Both the position numbers and the translations under genes were made by a program. A stretch of DNA of 64,000 bases from Shimia marina (GTDB taxonomy: Bacteria > Pseudomonadota > Alphaproteobacteria > Rhodobacterales > Rhodobacteraceae), in contig NZ_CYPW01000040.1 of the NCBI RefSeq assembly GCF_001458175.1, forward strand, positions 1,800-65,799, given 5' to 3'. Positions 27,377 through 37,154 of the stretch are shown one piece after another. Every line of letters begins with the position of its first letter. The stretch's first letter is position 1. The notes beneath the pieces are model-generated. The model saw only the letters and a list, made by a program, of their open reading frames with translations, ran no database searches and had not been told where the DNA came from.

Positions 27377-28146
27377 TCCATATCCAGCCAGGTCTTGACA
27401 GAGGCCACAAACTCTCGCGGTTTTTCCGCATGCAGCCAATGGCCCGCGCCTGTGATCTTCGCAAAGCGGGCCTTGGGGAATTTTTCCCGGATCACCGGGC
27501 GGTGCGCATGGGTAACATAGTCGGACTGCGCGCCGCTCAGAAACAGGGTGGGACCGTCAAAGTGGCCAGCCACCTCCGGAAAGCCCAAAACATTGGGCAT
27601 GTCCCGTTCCAGCACATCCAGATTGAGCCGCCAGCGCATTTCTTTGAGATCCAGTGACTGGGTGAAGAAGGTTTGCAAGGTAGGATCGTCCAGCATGTCA
27701 GCAAGTTGGGCGATCGCATCTGAACGTTTGTTGACTTTGGTCAGATCCACGGCGCGCATGGCTTCGATGTTGCGGTTCTGATCATGGCCATAGGTCACCG
27801 GCGCAATGTCTGCCACGATCAGGCGGTTGACCAGCTCAGGCTGGGTGAGCGCCAGCAGCATGGAGGCTTTGCCGCCCATGGAATGCCCCAGCACATCCAT
27901 AGGGACTGGCTTGAGGCGCATCTGCGCGTCGATCACCTCTGCGAGATCGGCGGCCATGCCTTCATAGGAGTGGCTGTCCTGCCAGGGGCTGAGACCATGG
28001 TTGCGCAGATCCACGCAGACCACCCGGCGCTCTGTGGCCAGCCGTTTCGCCACGGCACCCCAGTTGCGGCCGGAGCCAAACAGCCCATGCACAATGAGAA
28101 GATCAGGTTGGTCAGTGGCGGTGCCGTGTTCGATCAAGTTCAACAT
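27364..28146 (-). CDS. Alpha/beta hydrolase, YbfF-like esterase
   Basis: A 260-residue cytoplasmic alpha/beta-hydrolase. Visible parts: the oxyanion HGLFGSGRNW near residue 20, the strand VVCVDLRNHGLS, the nucleophile elbow VLGHSMGGKASM (Ser near 93), the acid region FLSGAQSDYV and the catalytic His in GAGHWLHAEKP. This set matches YbfF-type acyl-CoA or short-chain esterases. The ATG at 28146 is chosen as the N-terminus then matches the family; the frame extends upstream to 28206 without a better site. It overlaps the preceding convergent gene by 13 bases. Confidence 0.86.
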   Translation of the reverse strand: MLNLIEHGTATDQPDLLIVHGLFGSGRNWGAVAKRLATERRVVCVDLRNHGLSPWQDSHSYEGMAADLAEVIDAQMRLKPVPMDVLGHSMGGKASMLLALTQPELVNRLIVADIAPVTYGHDQNRNIEAMRAVDLTKVNKRSDAIAQLADMLDDPTLQTFFTQSLDLKEMRWRLNLDVLERDMPNVLGFPEVAGHFDGPTLFLSGAQSDYVTHAHRPVIREKFPKARFAKITGAGHWLHAEKPREFVASVKTWLDMDQRA

Positions 28147-28226
28147 GGTGCCGTGATAGCGCGGTGCGTGCGCGGGGGCCAGAGTTGTGCGTTGCAAATC
28201 CCGCAATGAGACGCCTAAATGACCTT

Positions 28227-28601
28227 ATGACAGCGGATCTGGACATTGATACAAAAGTGGCGCGGCTTTTGCTGTTGGCGCGGCAGAAATTTGGTGTGCG
28301 GGCAAAATCGCTGGAGCGGGCGATGCGCAAGATCGGGCGTCGTGTGCCAGCGCGGCTGCATCGTCAGGCCAAGGTGATCAGCACGGCGCAGCGACTGAGC
28401 GTACATCCCAAGCTGCGAATGCAGGTTGATGCGGCGGCTGTGACGCTGGCTTTTGAAGAGATCGAGCGCCATCTGGCCGCCATAGATGTGCGGGCGCGGC
28501 GCATGGATCGGCTGTTGGATGTGCTAGGGTCTGTGAGTTTCAACCTGATCGCTTTGACTGCGCTGTTGATGATTTTTCTCCGCTGGCGGGGGCTGGTTTG
28601 A
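28227..28601 (+). CDS. Hypothetical basic protein with C-terminal membrane helix
   Basis: About 124 residues, rich in Arg and Leu, largely helical, with one transmembrane segment at the C-terminus (VSFNLIALTALLMIFLRW). It looks like a tail-anchored cytoplasmic helix bundle. I do not recognise a family. The start is uncertain: ATG at 28227 is used, with ATG at 28206 as an alternative and no clear ribosome site for either. It is divergent from the hydrolase and converges on the YcaQ-like gene. Confidence 0.6.
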   Translation: MTADLDIDTKVARLLLLARQKFGVRAKSLERAMRKIGRRVPARLHRQAKVISTAQRLSVHPKLRMQVDAAAVTLAFEEIERHLAAIDVRARRMDRLLDVLGSVSFNLIALTALLMIFLRWRGLV

Positions 28602-28619
28602 CGGCCCAATGCCAAGCGT

Positions 28620-29792
28620 TCAGGCGGGCTGGCGCGGACAGTCCCACAGAATGGTCGGAGCGCCAATGAAGCGGCCCATGCGGGTCAGTTCGGCATCAAG
28701 CTTGCGCGCCCGTGCCTCCGTCCATCGGACAGAGGTCTCGCGCCAGAGGTTTTTCACCATGATTTCGCCGGATTTTCGGTTGGCTTTGGCTTCGAGGCGC
28801 CCGACAAGCCGATCGCCTTCCAGCAGTGGATAGACATAGTAGCCCCATTGTCGCTTGGCGGCAGGAACAAAGATTTCAATGCGATAGTCAAACCCAAAGA
28901 GCTGTGACAGCCGGTTTCGGTCCCGGATCAGGGGATCAAACGGGTTGAGGATGCGCAGGCGAGATGTGGGGGTAGAGGTGTTGGCGAGGGTTTTGGCAAT
29001 ATCAGGCGGGGCGAGCATGGGGCGCCAGTCGCCCTGCGCAGTTTCGATTTCCACCTCGATCAGTGAAGTATTGGCGATCCAGCTGCGCACATCGGCGGTG
29101 TCTACGGCCTCCCAGAAACGCTTGATGTCGCCGGTCGTGGCAAACCCAAGCCGGGCGAGCGCGGCATTGCAAAGCCATGAGATCTGCTCTTGTGCGGGTA
29201 TGTCGATGGCGCGGACTTCCGCAGGGATCACCCGCTCTGGCAGATTGTAGAATTTCTTGAAGTTGTGGCGAAAGCAGGTGGCCAATTCCCCCGCGTACCA
29301 CATGTAGTCCAGCGCGCGTTTGTGTGGGGGGCGGGCCCACATTTCCTTGGGGCCGTCAACTTTGGTGTCAAAGGCTTCGGTAGAAAGCGCCCCCTGCGCC
29401 GCGATGCGGTCTTTGATGTTCAGGTCTGTGCAATCCACCATGGCCTGTGCATACCAGCCTTTGGCGTCCATCCGCGCTTTGCGGCGGGCAAATTGCGCAC
29501 GCCAATAGGGGTAGGTTTCGATGGGCAACACCGAGGCATCATGGGTGAAATGCTCAAACACGGCGCGCTCTTTGGCCAGAAGGTGGTCAAGCATGGGCTC
29601 GCGGTAGTTCTGATTGCGCGACCACAGAATATGGTGATGGGCACGGGAGAGCACCTGAATGCTGTCGAGCTGCACAAATCCGAGCGCCTGAATGGTGGCG
29701 CGCGGATCTGCTGGGCCGGTTGGGGGCTTAGACAGCCCCTGTTTGGACAGCCACAGATGGCGCGCGGCACGGTTTGATATCTGCAAGCTCAT
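28620..29792 (-). CDS. YcaQ/AlkX-like winged-helix DNA glycosylase (HTH_42)
   Basis: A 390-residue protein of the HTH_42 superfamily. The family's active-site region is visible as FVQLDSIQVLSRAHHHILWSR near residue 45 (QxD motif); the later YYVYPLLEGDRLVGRLEAK and MGRFIGAPTILWD are also characteristic. Relatives (YcaQ, AZL) unhook DNA interstrand crosslinks and bulky N7-alkyl adducts. YcaQ uses QxD and AZL QxQ; this protein has QLD and so resembles YcaQ. It stands alone between convergent and same-strand neighbours; the ribosome site is weak. Confidence 0.82.
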   Translation of the reverse strand: MSLQISNRAARHLWLSKQGLSKPPTGPADPRATIQALGFVQLDSIQVLSRAHHHILWSRNQNYREPMLDHLLAKERAVFEHFTHDASVLPIETYPYWRAQFARRKARMDAKGWYAQAMVDCTDLNIKDRIAAQGALSTEAFDTKVDGPKEMWARPPHKRALDYMWYAGELATCFRHNFKKFYNLPERVIPAEVRAIDIPAQEQISWLCNAALARLGFATTGDIKRFWEAVDTADVRSWIANTSLIEVEIETAQGDWRPMLAPPDIAKTLANTSTPTSRLRILNPFDPLIRDRNRLSQLFGFDYRIEIFVPAAKRQWGYYVYPLLEGDRLVGRLEAKANRKSGEIMVKNLWRETSVRWTEARARKLDAELTRMGRFIGAPTILWDCPRQPA

Positions 29793-29846
29793 GGGCGCAG
29801 CCTAGCGCAGGGATGAGAACATTTAAAGAACAAATGCGTGGCGACA

Positions 29847-29900
29847 GGCTCAGCTGCGCTGAGCCGGGCCCAAGGCTTTGCGGCTTCAGCTGTGCTGAAG
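29847..29900. other. Two adjacent short hairpins sharing a CAGCTG core
   Basis: GGCTCAGC (29847-29854) pairs with GCTGAGCC (29858-29865), and CTTCAGC (29884-29890) pairs with GCTGAAG (29894-29900), each with a three-base loop. They lie between the end of the LysR gene and the start of the YcaQ-like gene on the minus strand. They lack a T-run, so they may be structural or Rho-dependent ends. Confidence 0.5.
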
Positions 29901-29936
29901 TGTCAAAGGCGCGGGAGTGTTTGTGTGTGATCCCCA

Positions 29937-30806
29937 TCAGGCCGTCGCATGGAGCCATTTGGCAAAGCGGCGCAGGCGGGGGCTGTCTCGGCCGTTAACT
30001 GTGAGCACATGATAGCCAAGCCCTTCGGTGGGGAGGGCACAGAGACAGGTCAGCGCGCCTGTGCCCACATCGCGTTCCACCAGCGAGCGTGGATGTACCG
30101 AGACCCCAAGACCGGCCAGCGTGGCAGAGAGCACAAGTTCATTGCTGTCCAGCACGGTGATGTTGACCCGATCCAGATCAAGCCCGGCTTCTTTGACAAC
30201 CCGTCGCCATTCCATGAGATGCGGCTCCATCAGCCAGGGCAGGCTTTCGGCCTCCTGCAACGTCTGTGTCCCATGGGCATGCAACAGCTCGGGCTGGGCC
30301 ACCACCCAGAACTCTCCGGCGGTCAAAGGCGTGCTTTGGACGCCGGGCCAGTCGCCATTGCCAAAGCGGATCGCCATGTCAAACCCGTCTCGTTTCAGAT
30401 CCACAAGAGCAATGCTGGGGGTGATGGCCACGGGAATGTCGGGATGGGCCTGCCAGAAGGCGCCGATGCGCGGCATGAGCCAGTTCATGGCAAAGGAGGG
30501 GGTCACGCTTAGGGCAAGAGGGCGGTTTTCCTGTCTTTGCCGCAGGCTGTGCACCGCATCAGACAGGATGCCAAAGCCTTCATTGAGCTGGCCTGCGAGC
30601 TGTTGTCCGGCCTCGGTCGGGGCCACACCTCGGCCTGCACGAAACAGCAGGCTTTGTCCAAACTCCGCCTCCAGATGGCGCACATGTTGGGCAATGGCCG
30701 CGTGGGTCACATTCAACTCGCGGGCGGCGGCGCTGAGGCTTTTGTGGCGCGCGGCGGCCTCAAAGGCGCGCAGAGCAGACAGAGAGGGCAGTGCGGACCA
30801 GTCCAT
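29937..30806 (-). CDS. LysR-family transcriptional regulator, GcvA-like
   Basis: A 289-residue LysR regulator. The N-terminal winged helix is SLSALRAFEAAARHKSLSAAARELNVTHAAIAQHVRHLE and the rest is the two-lobed effector domain (LSVTPSFAMNWLMPRIGAF, then FDMAIRFGNGDW). This signature is that of the GcvA/AmpR group. The ATG at 30806 is preceded by GAGG; the in-frame TTG at 30818 is rejected. It is divergent from a possible small gene at 30905, the only obvious candidate target. Confidence 0.88.
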   Translation of the reverse strand: MDWSALPSLSALRAFEAAARHKSLSAAARELNVTHAAIAQHVRHLEAEFGQSLLFRAGRGVAPTEAGQQLAGQLNEGFGILSDAVHSLRQRQENRPLALSVTPSFAMNWLMPRIGAFWQAHPDIPVAITPSIALVDLKRDGFDMAIRFGNGDWPGVQSTPLTAGEFWVVAQPELLHAHGTQTLQEAESLPWLMEPHLMEWRRVVKEAGLDLDRVNITVLDSNELVLSATLAGLGVSVHPRSLVERDVGTGALTCLCALPTEGLGYHVLTVNGRDSPRLRRFAKWLHATA

Positions 30807-30904
30807 ATGAAACCTCAACTTACATTTCAGAAATCATATTGAATCGCATGTGGGCATAAAGTCTAGAACAATAGGTGCATGGTATCAATGCAGAGGATCA
30901 CGGT

Positions 30905-31078
30905 ATGTTGGGAATTCTTTCAAGTTCAATCCGAGTGGCCACACGAGAAGAGCGCTGGGCGCCAGAGACGCGTGCGGCGGCTTCGCCTGCGCCGCTCTCA
31001 CAGACGCCGCAGGATATGCGCGCCCGTGATGCGGGGCGTTCGTCTTGGCCGTGGTCACGCGCACGGGGTGGCGTCTGA
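30905..31078 (+). CDS. Possible small arginine-rich protein, unknown
   Basis: A 57-codon frame with ATG at 30905 and AGAGGA eight bases upstream, starting 98 bases from the divergent LysR gene. The product begins MLGILSSSIRVATREE and is rich in Arg, Ala and Trp, with no membrane helix. A GCGGCG/CGCCGC hairpin lies within it. It ends three bases before the convergent methyltransferase stop. The ribosome site and position favour a real gene, but composition alone cannot prove it. Confidence 0.4.
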   Translation: MLGILSSSIRVATREERWAPETRAAASPAPLSQTPQDMRARDAGRSSWPWSRARGGV

Positions 31079-31080
31079 GC

Positions 31081-31788
31081 CTAGGAGGCGGGTTTCTGCC
31101 ATTCCATGATGTGCAGATAAGGCGCGCGGTTGTAGGTTTCTGCCCGCGCGCCGCCGGATGCGCGCGGCTCATCAAAATGGATGAGCTGAAATCCCGCAGA
31201 GAGCAGGGCCTGCATGTAGAAGGCTTGGGGGCGGTGCCAATTCTGAATGCGAATCCCGCTCCATTCTGCCCAGCTCGGGAAACTGTCCAGATAGCGATCC
31301 ATTGTGAGCGTTGTTGTGCCATCCGCGTTTTTCACGGGGGTCCCTTTGCTTTGGCAAGCGGTGGTGAAGCTGTTGAGATTGGCAATGAGAAAGCGCCCGC
31401 CGGGGCGTAGAACGCGGTGCGTTTCGCGTAGGGCCGCTGGGATATCGGGAATGTCGATCAGTGTCAGGTAGCTGACGACCATATCGAACTGAGCCTCGGA
31501 GAAGGGCAGGTCTTCGGCTTTGGCCACATGGTAGCTGGCCTGCCCGCGCGAGCGGGCATGCGCCACCAGGGATTCTGTTGGATCAATGCCCACAACCGTC
31601 TGAACCGCTGACGCGAGACGCCGGCAAAAGCGCCCTTCACCACAGCCCAAGTCCAATACCGATTGAGCCCCGGAGGCGACAACGCGCGCCTGCATCGGCG
31701 CATCCAGTACAAACTCGCGACTGAAATCTCCTGTTTCTCCCATGCTGGCGATCCAGGCAGAGGCGGAGGTCTCCCATCCATCATTCAT
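31081..31788 (-). CDS. Class I SAM-dependent methyltransferase (UbiE-like)
   Basis: A 235-residue cytoplasmic methyltransferase. SAM motifs are in order: SVLDLGCGEGRFCRRLA near residue 43, VVGIDPTESLVAHA, AEDLPFSEAQFDMVVSYLTLIDIPD and LRETHRVLRPGGRFLIANL. The C-terminal part has SWAEWSGIRIQNWHRPQAFYMQAL, a substrate region of small-molecule methyltransferases. The ATG at 31788 follows AGGACG; the longer open frame to 32025 overlaps the glyA terminator and is not coding. The substrate is unknown. Confidence 0.84.
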   Translation of the reverse strand: MNDGWETSASAWIASMGETGDFSREFVLDAPMQARVVASGAQSVLDLGCGEGRFCRRLASAVQTVVGIDPTESLVAHARSRGQASYHVAKAEDLPFSEAQFDMVVSYLTLIDIPDIPAALRETHRVLRPGGRFLIANLNSFTTACQSKGTPVKNADGTTTLTMDRYLDSFPSWAEWSGIRIQNWHRPQAFYMQALLSAGFQLIHFDEPRASGGARAETYNRAPYLHIMEWQKPAS

Positions 31789-31853
31789 CGTTTGTCTTAC
31801 GTCCTGTTTGTGGCGCGATGCCTGTTCCGAAAGGGATGTCACAAAAGCAAAGA

Positions 31854-31878
31854 CCGCCGCTGGGATGTCCAGCGGCGG
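31854..31878 (-). terminator. Rho-independent terminator of glyA
   Basis: CCGCCGCTGG (31854-31863) pairs with CCAGCGGCGG (31869-31878) around five bases. On the minus strand it is followed by a T-rich tract (TCTTTGCTTTTG) and begins 26 bases after the glyA stop. Confidence 0.85.
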
Positions 31879-31903
31879 CCTGCAAAAATATAAAATCCGA
31901 GAG

Positions 31904-33202
<1,299 letters not shown>

Positions 33203-33231
33203 CTAGCTCCTGATGAGAGGTTCGCGTTGGA

Positions 33232-33249
33232 TGTTTCCTAATGGAAACA
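33232..33249. promoter_or_regulatory. 18-base palindrome in the glyA leader
   Basis: TGTTTCC (33232-33238) and GGAAACA (33243-33249) are perfect inverted arms around TAAT, 30-47 bases upstream of the glyA start. A further GGAAAC occurs at about 33334. It is a plausible operator for glyA; which regulator binds it is unknown. Confidence 0.5.
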
Positions 33250-33389
33250 CAGAGGGGTTGAAAGGTCCCAAAGCGACGCAACGCCTTGCCTGAGCGCCGC
33301 AGATGGTGCAGGGGATAAACATATGTCGCTATAGGAAACCTTTGGCGGAGCAGGGAAACTTGGCCGCTTGTCTGTAAGTGGGGACCGTG

Positions 33390-34151
33390 ATGTCCGAGAG
33401 AATCGCCTTTATGGCCAGCAATGCGCCGGTGGCACAGACCGCGCGGGCGGCACTGATCGGGCGCTATGGGGATGTGGCGCCGGAAAGTGCGGATGTGATT
33501 GTGGCGCTGGGCGGCGATGGCTTCATGCTGCACACGCTGCATGACACGCAGGAGCTTGAAGCGCCGGTCTATGGTATGAACCGGGGCACGGTGGGCTTTC
33601 TGATGAATGCCTATTCTGAAAGTGATCTGCTTGAACGTCTGGCAGCGGCAGAAGAAGAGACGCTGAACCCGCTGGCGATGCGGGCCACCTGTGTCAACAA
33701 TTCGGTGCATGAGGCGCTGGCAATCAATGAGGTCTCGCTGTTGCGGGCGGGCTCACAGGCGGCCAAGCTGCGCATCAAGATTGACGGGCGTCTGCGCATG
33801 GAGGAGCTGGTCTGTGATGGCGCCTTGATCAGCACGCCTGCGGGATCGACCGCTTATAATTATTCTGCACATGGGCCGATCCTGCCGATTGGCTCTGATG
33901 TCTTGGCTCTGACGGCGATTGCGCCATTTCGCCCCCGTCGCTGGCGTGGGGCGCTTCTGCCCAAGCAGGCCACTGTGCGCTTTGAAGTGCTGGAGGCAGA
34001 CAAGCGTCCGGTGATGGCCCATGCGGACAGTCGATCCATTGAACATGTGGCGGCGGTGGAGATCCTGTCGGATGACCGGATCGCTCACCGCATTCTGTTT
34101 GATCCGGGCCACGGTTTGGAAGAGCGGTTGATCCGTGAGCAATTTGTCTGA
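33390..34151 (+). CDS. nadK: NAD kinase
   Basis: A 253-residue ATP-dependent NAD kinase, the enzyme that makes NADP+. The GGDG signature ([13 protein letters not shown]) is near residue 45, [10 protein letters not shown] near 70, and the glycine-rich loop [24 protein letters not shown] near 145. The protein is of the short alphaproteobacterial type (usual length 250-260). The ATG at 33390 follows GGGGACC; a GTG four codons upstream is in frame. A strong terminator follows. Confidence 0.94.
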   Translation: MSERIAFMASNAPVAQTARAALIGRYGDVAPESADVIVALGGDGFMLHTLHDTQELEAPVYGMNRGTVGFLMNAYSESDLLERLAAAEEETLNPLAMRATCVNNSVHEALAINEVSLLRAGSQAAKLRIKIDGRLRMEELVCDGALISTPAGSTAYNYSAHGPILPIGSDVLALTAIAPFRPRRWRGALLPKQATVRFEVLEADKRPVMAHADSRSIEHVAAVEILSDDRIAHRILFDPGHGLEERLIREQFV

Positions 34152-34163
34152 ATAGAAACAGAG

Positions 34164-34195
34164 AAAGCCGCGCCCAATCTGAGCGCGGCTTTTTT
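34164..34195 (+). terminator. Rho-independent terminator of nadK
   Basis: AAAGCCGCGC (34164-34173) pairs with GCGCGGCTTT (34183-34192) around nine bases, followed directly by a run of T. It lies 12 bases after the nadK stop and faces the converging prpE gene. Confidence 0.92.
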
Positions 34196-34250
34196 GATTA
34201 TGTATCAGATCCTGAGCGGAGGGCGGAGCAGCGCCCCGCCAGCCACTGGA

Positions 34251-36143
34251 TCAGGCTTTGGCATAGCCGAGGCTTTGCAGCGCCACGGTGATCTCATCAA
34301 GGATGGCCGGATCATCGATCGTGGCGGGCATTTTCCATTCGGTGCCATCGGCGATGCTGACCATGGTGCCGCGCAGGATTTTGCCAGAGCGGGTTTTGGG
34401 CAGGCGATCCACCACAACGGCCAGTTTAAAGGCGGCCACCGGGCCGATCTTTTCACGCACCAGCTTGACCACTTCCTTGACTACCTCTGCATGGTCACGA
34501 TCTGCGCCTGCGTTCAGGCAGAGGAAGCCCACAGGCATCTGGCCTTTGAGTTGATCTGCAACGCCGATCACGGCGCATTCTGCCACATCCGGGTGTCCGG
34601 CCAGCACTTCTTCCATGCCGCCGGTGGAGAGGCGGTGGCCCGCCACGTTGATGACGTCGTCGGTGCGCGCCATGATGTAGACATAGCCATCTTCATCAAT
34701 CATGCCCGCATCGCCGGTTTCATAATAGCCGGGGAAGTTGGTCAGGTAGGATTTTTTGAAGCGGTCTTCTGCATTCCACAGGGTTGGCAGCGTGCCGGGA
34801 GGCAGCGGCAGTTTGCTGACAATGGCGCCAAGCTCTCCGGGAGGAAGCTCGTTGCCACCCTCATCCAGCACTTTCATGTCATAGCCGGGCATGGGCACGG
34901 AGGGGCTGCCGAGTTTCACCGGCAGGAGTTCGATGCCGACCGGGTTACAGATGGCGGGGTAGCCCAGCTCTGTCTGCCACCAGTGGTCGATGATGGGTTT
35001 TTGCAGCTGTTCCTGTGCCCAGATGATCGTATCCGGATCGGCGCGTTCCCCGGCGAGGAAGACCTGCTCCATACAGGACATGTCATATTTTTTGACAAAT
35101 TCCCCTTGCGGGTCTTCGCGTTTGACAGCGCGGAAGGCGGTGGGCGCGGTGAAGAAGGTTTTGACCTTATGCTCTGAAATCACGCGCCAGAACGTGCCGG
35201 CATCCGGCGTGCCTACGGGCTTGCCTTCAAACACGATTGTGGTGTTGCCGTGGATCAGAGGCGCATAGGTGATGTAGCTGTGGCCCACCACCCAGCCCAC
35301 ATCCGACGCTGCCCAGAAGACGTCGCCGGGATCGACGTTGAAAACGTTTTTCATGGTCCAGTTCAGTGCAACCAGATGGCCTGCGGTATGACGTACCACG
35401 CCTTTGGGCTGACCGGTGGTGCCGGAGGTGTAAAGAATATAAGCGGGATGGTTGCCTTCGACTGGCACGCATTCAGCAGGTTCCACGCCATATTGGAAGC
35501 CATGCCAGTTTACATCCCGGCCTTCGATCAGTTGGGCCACTTCCTGTTCGCGCTGAAAAATCACGCAGAAGTCGGGTTTGTGAGTTGCCAGATCAATCGC
35601 GCCGTCCAATAGGGGTTTGTAGTGCACCACGCGGCCGGGTTCCAGACCGCAGGAGGCGGCGATGATGGCCTTGGGTTTCGCATCGTCAATCCGTACCGCC
35701 AGTTCGTTGGAGGCAAAACCGCCAAAAACAACGGAATGGATTGCGCCGAGACGGGCGCAGGCCAGCATGGCTTCGAGAGCTTCTGGGATCATCGGCATAT
35801 AGATGATGACACGGTCGCCCTTTTCCACACCCTTGGCGCGCAGTGCGCCTGCGAGAGAGGCGACGCGATTGCGCAGCTCTACATAGGAGATTTCCCGTTT
35901 GGAGTGGGTGATCGGGCTGTCGTGGATGATGGCGGTCTGTTCACCGCGACCGGCTTCGACGTGGCGATCCACGGCGTTCCAGCAGGTGTTGACCTTGGCA
36001 TCGGAAAACCACTCGTAGAGATGGTCGCCTTTGTCAAACAGGGCCTTTGACGGAGCTGTGTCCCAGTCAATGGCCTCAGCGGCATTCATCCAAAAGGCTT
36101 CCGGATCATCTTTCCATGTCTGATAGACGTCCTGATACGTCAT
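34251..36143 (-). CDS. prpE: Propionyl-CoA synthetase
   Basis: A 630-residue acyl-AMP-forming ligase that activates propionate. Motifs: YILYTSGTTGQPKGVVR near residue 235, YYETGDAGMIDEDGY, ARTDDVINVAGHRLSTGGMEE and the C-terminal catalytic lysine in RSGKILRGTM. The N-terminus YQDVYQTWKDDPEAFW and the overall length fit PrpE better than Acs. The ATG at 36143 has a strong AGGAGGAG. The upstream region has many TTTGC boxes, the type bound by short-chain acyl-CoA regulators (ScfR/PccR) in Rhodobacterales, which supports propionate as substrate. Confidence 0.92.
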   Translation of the reverse strand: MTYQDVYQTWKDDPEAFWMNAAEAIDWDTAPSKALFDKGDHLYEWFSDAKVNTCWNAVDRHVEAGRGEQTAIIHDSPITHSKREISYVELRNRVASLAGALRAKGVEKGDRVIIYMPMIPEALEAMLACARLGAIHSVVFGGFASNELAVRIDDAKPKAIIAASCGLEPGRVVHYKPLLDGAIDLATHKPDFCVIFQREQEVAQLIEGRDVNWHGFQYGVEPAECVPVEGNHPAYILYTSGTTGQPKGVVRHTAGHLVALNWTMKNVFNVDPGDVFWAASDVGWVVGHSYITYAPLIHGNTTIVFEGKPVGTPDAGTFWRVISEHKVKTFFTAPTAFRAVKREDPQGEFVKKYDMSCMEQVFLAGERADPDTIIWAQEQLQKPIIDHWWQTELGYPAICNPVGIELLPVKLGSPSVPMPGYDMKVLDEGGNELPPGELGAIVSKLPLPPGTLPTLWNAEDRFKKSYLTNFPGYYETGDAGMIDEDGYVYIMARTDDVINVAGHRLSTGGMEEVLAGHPDVAECAVIGVADQLKGQMPVGFLCLNAGADRDHAEVVKEVVKLVREKIGPVAAFKLAVVVDRLPKTRSGKILRGTMVSIADGTEWKMPATIDDPAILDEITVALQSLGYAKA

Positions 36144-36238
36144 GGTGGCTCCTCCTCATTCTATAGCAAATGGATAAGGGAGCCTTTGCCAAGGCGGCAA
36201 GCCCCGTGGGCAAGACCTGTAAGAATATCGTAAATAAA

Positions 36239-36346
36239 TTTGCAGGAAACTTTTCGTGCTTTCTGCAAATTTTTGCAAATCCCTTGATATCCCCCGTCTT
36301 CGCAGGAAATTTTGCGAGTTTTGCAAATTAGCAAAGTTTGCAGCTC
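36239..36346. promoter_or_regulatory. TTTGCAAA box array between prpE and the YceI gene
   Basis: The 327-base gap holds two similar blocks about 60 bases apart. Block A (36239-36279) reads TTTGCAGGAAAC, then CTGCAAAT and TTTGCAAA (36272-36279). Block B (36299-36344) reads TTCGCAGGAAAT, then TTTGCAAA (36320-36327), GCAAA (36331-36335) and TTTGCA. From memory of work in Rhodobacter sphaeroides, the propionyl-CoA-responsive regulator PccR binds paired TTTGCAAA. The regulator gene is not in this window. Confidence 0.65.
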
Positions 36347-36470
36347 TGGGCGAGAGCTCTCCGAGCGCTCGCGTGATTGTGTGGCGGTTGTGACCTTGGA
36401 AGTTGAGCCAGTGGCCACAGGGCGCCGTAATCTGTGGTATTGTGAAACGGGAAACGGTTGGGATGAGTTT

Positions 36471-37067
36471 ATGGGACTGATGGATTTGCGCCAGATCAGG
36501 CGCGGTGTATGGGCGCTGCTTTGCTTGCTGGGAGGGGCGGTGGCTGCGCTTGCCGCGCCGGAGCACTATGTGCTGGATAAGGAAAACAGCGTTGTGGGCT
36601 TCACCTATTATCTGAGTGACACAGCTACGGAAGGGACGATGCCTGTGGCCTCAGCTGATCTGTTGCTGGATTTGCAGGATGTGCGGCGGAGCAAAATTGA
36701 CGTCACGCTGAGTCCGGCACAGGCGAAAGCTGGGTTTATCTTTGCCACCGAAGCGTTGAAAGGGGCGCGGGTGCTGGATGTGAGCAATCACCCCACCATT
36801 CGGTTTGTGGCTCGCGAAATCAGTGGCACCATCCATGGCGCGCAGGTGACGGGGGATTTGACGGTACGCGGGGTGACGCGCCCGGTGACGCTGGCAGCGC
36901 AGCTGTTTCGTCAGCGTGGCACTGAGGCGGGGGATTTAAACAATCTGTCGATCCTTTTGACCGGGCAGTTGGACAGGCGGGCGTTTGGGGCGGTGGGCTA
37001 TCCTGATCTGGTTGGCCCAAACATTGATCTGCGCATTCTGGCGCGGGTGACCAAAGACAGCCGCTGA
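36471..37067 (+). CDS. YceI-family periplasmic lipid-binding protein
   Basis: A 198-residue exported protein. A signal peptide (about 1-27, ending ALAAPEHY) precedes the YceI lipocalin-like barrel: YVLDKENSVVGFTYYLS, then RVLDVSNHPTIRFVA, DLTVRGVTRPVTL and LDRRAFGAVGYPDLVGPNIDL. YceI proteins bind polyisoprenoids or amphiphiles. The ATG at 36471 is preferred (GGGATGAG upstream); ATG at 36480 is close behind. It is divergent from prpE and shares its TTTGC-rich upstream region, so the two could be coregulated. Confidence 0.84.
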   Translation: MGLMDLRQIRRGVWALLCLLGGAVAALAAPEHYVLDKENSVVGFTYYLSDTATEGTMPVASADLLLDLQDVRRSKIDVTLSPAQAKAGFIFATEALKGARVLDVSNHPTIRFVAREISGTIHGAQVTGDLTVRGVTRPVTLAAQLFRQRGTEAGDLNNLSILLTGQLDRRAFGAVGYPDLVGPNIDLRILARVTKDSR

Positions 37068-37103
37068 TGTTGGTGCCTCGGGTGTTGATGGACCTGAGCG
37101 CAT

Positions 37104-37128
37104 AAAGGGCGCCTGCGCGGCGCCCTTT
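37104..37128. terminator. Hairpin terminator between YceI and malic enzyme genes
   Basis: AAAGGGCGCC (37104-37113) pairs with GGCGCCCTTT (37119-37128) around TGCGC. The two genes converge on it and it can serve both; T-runs are short on the plus side and longer on the minus side only within the stem. Confidence 0.75.
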
Positions 37129-37154
37129 GTGTTGTAAAAATTTTTGCTAAGGCT

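Noticed and set aside
36312-36470. An upstream extension of the YceI protein
   Set aside because: It would place about 50 non-conserved residues in front of a clean signal peptide and would cross the TTTGC box array.
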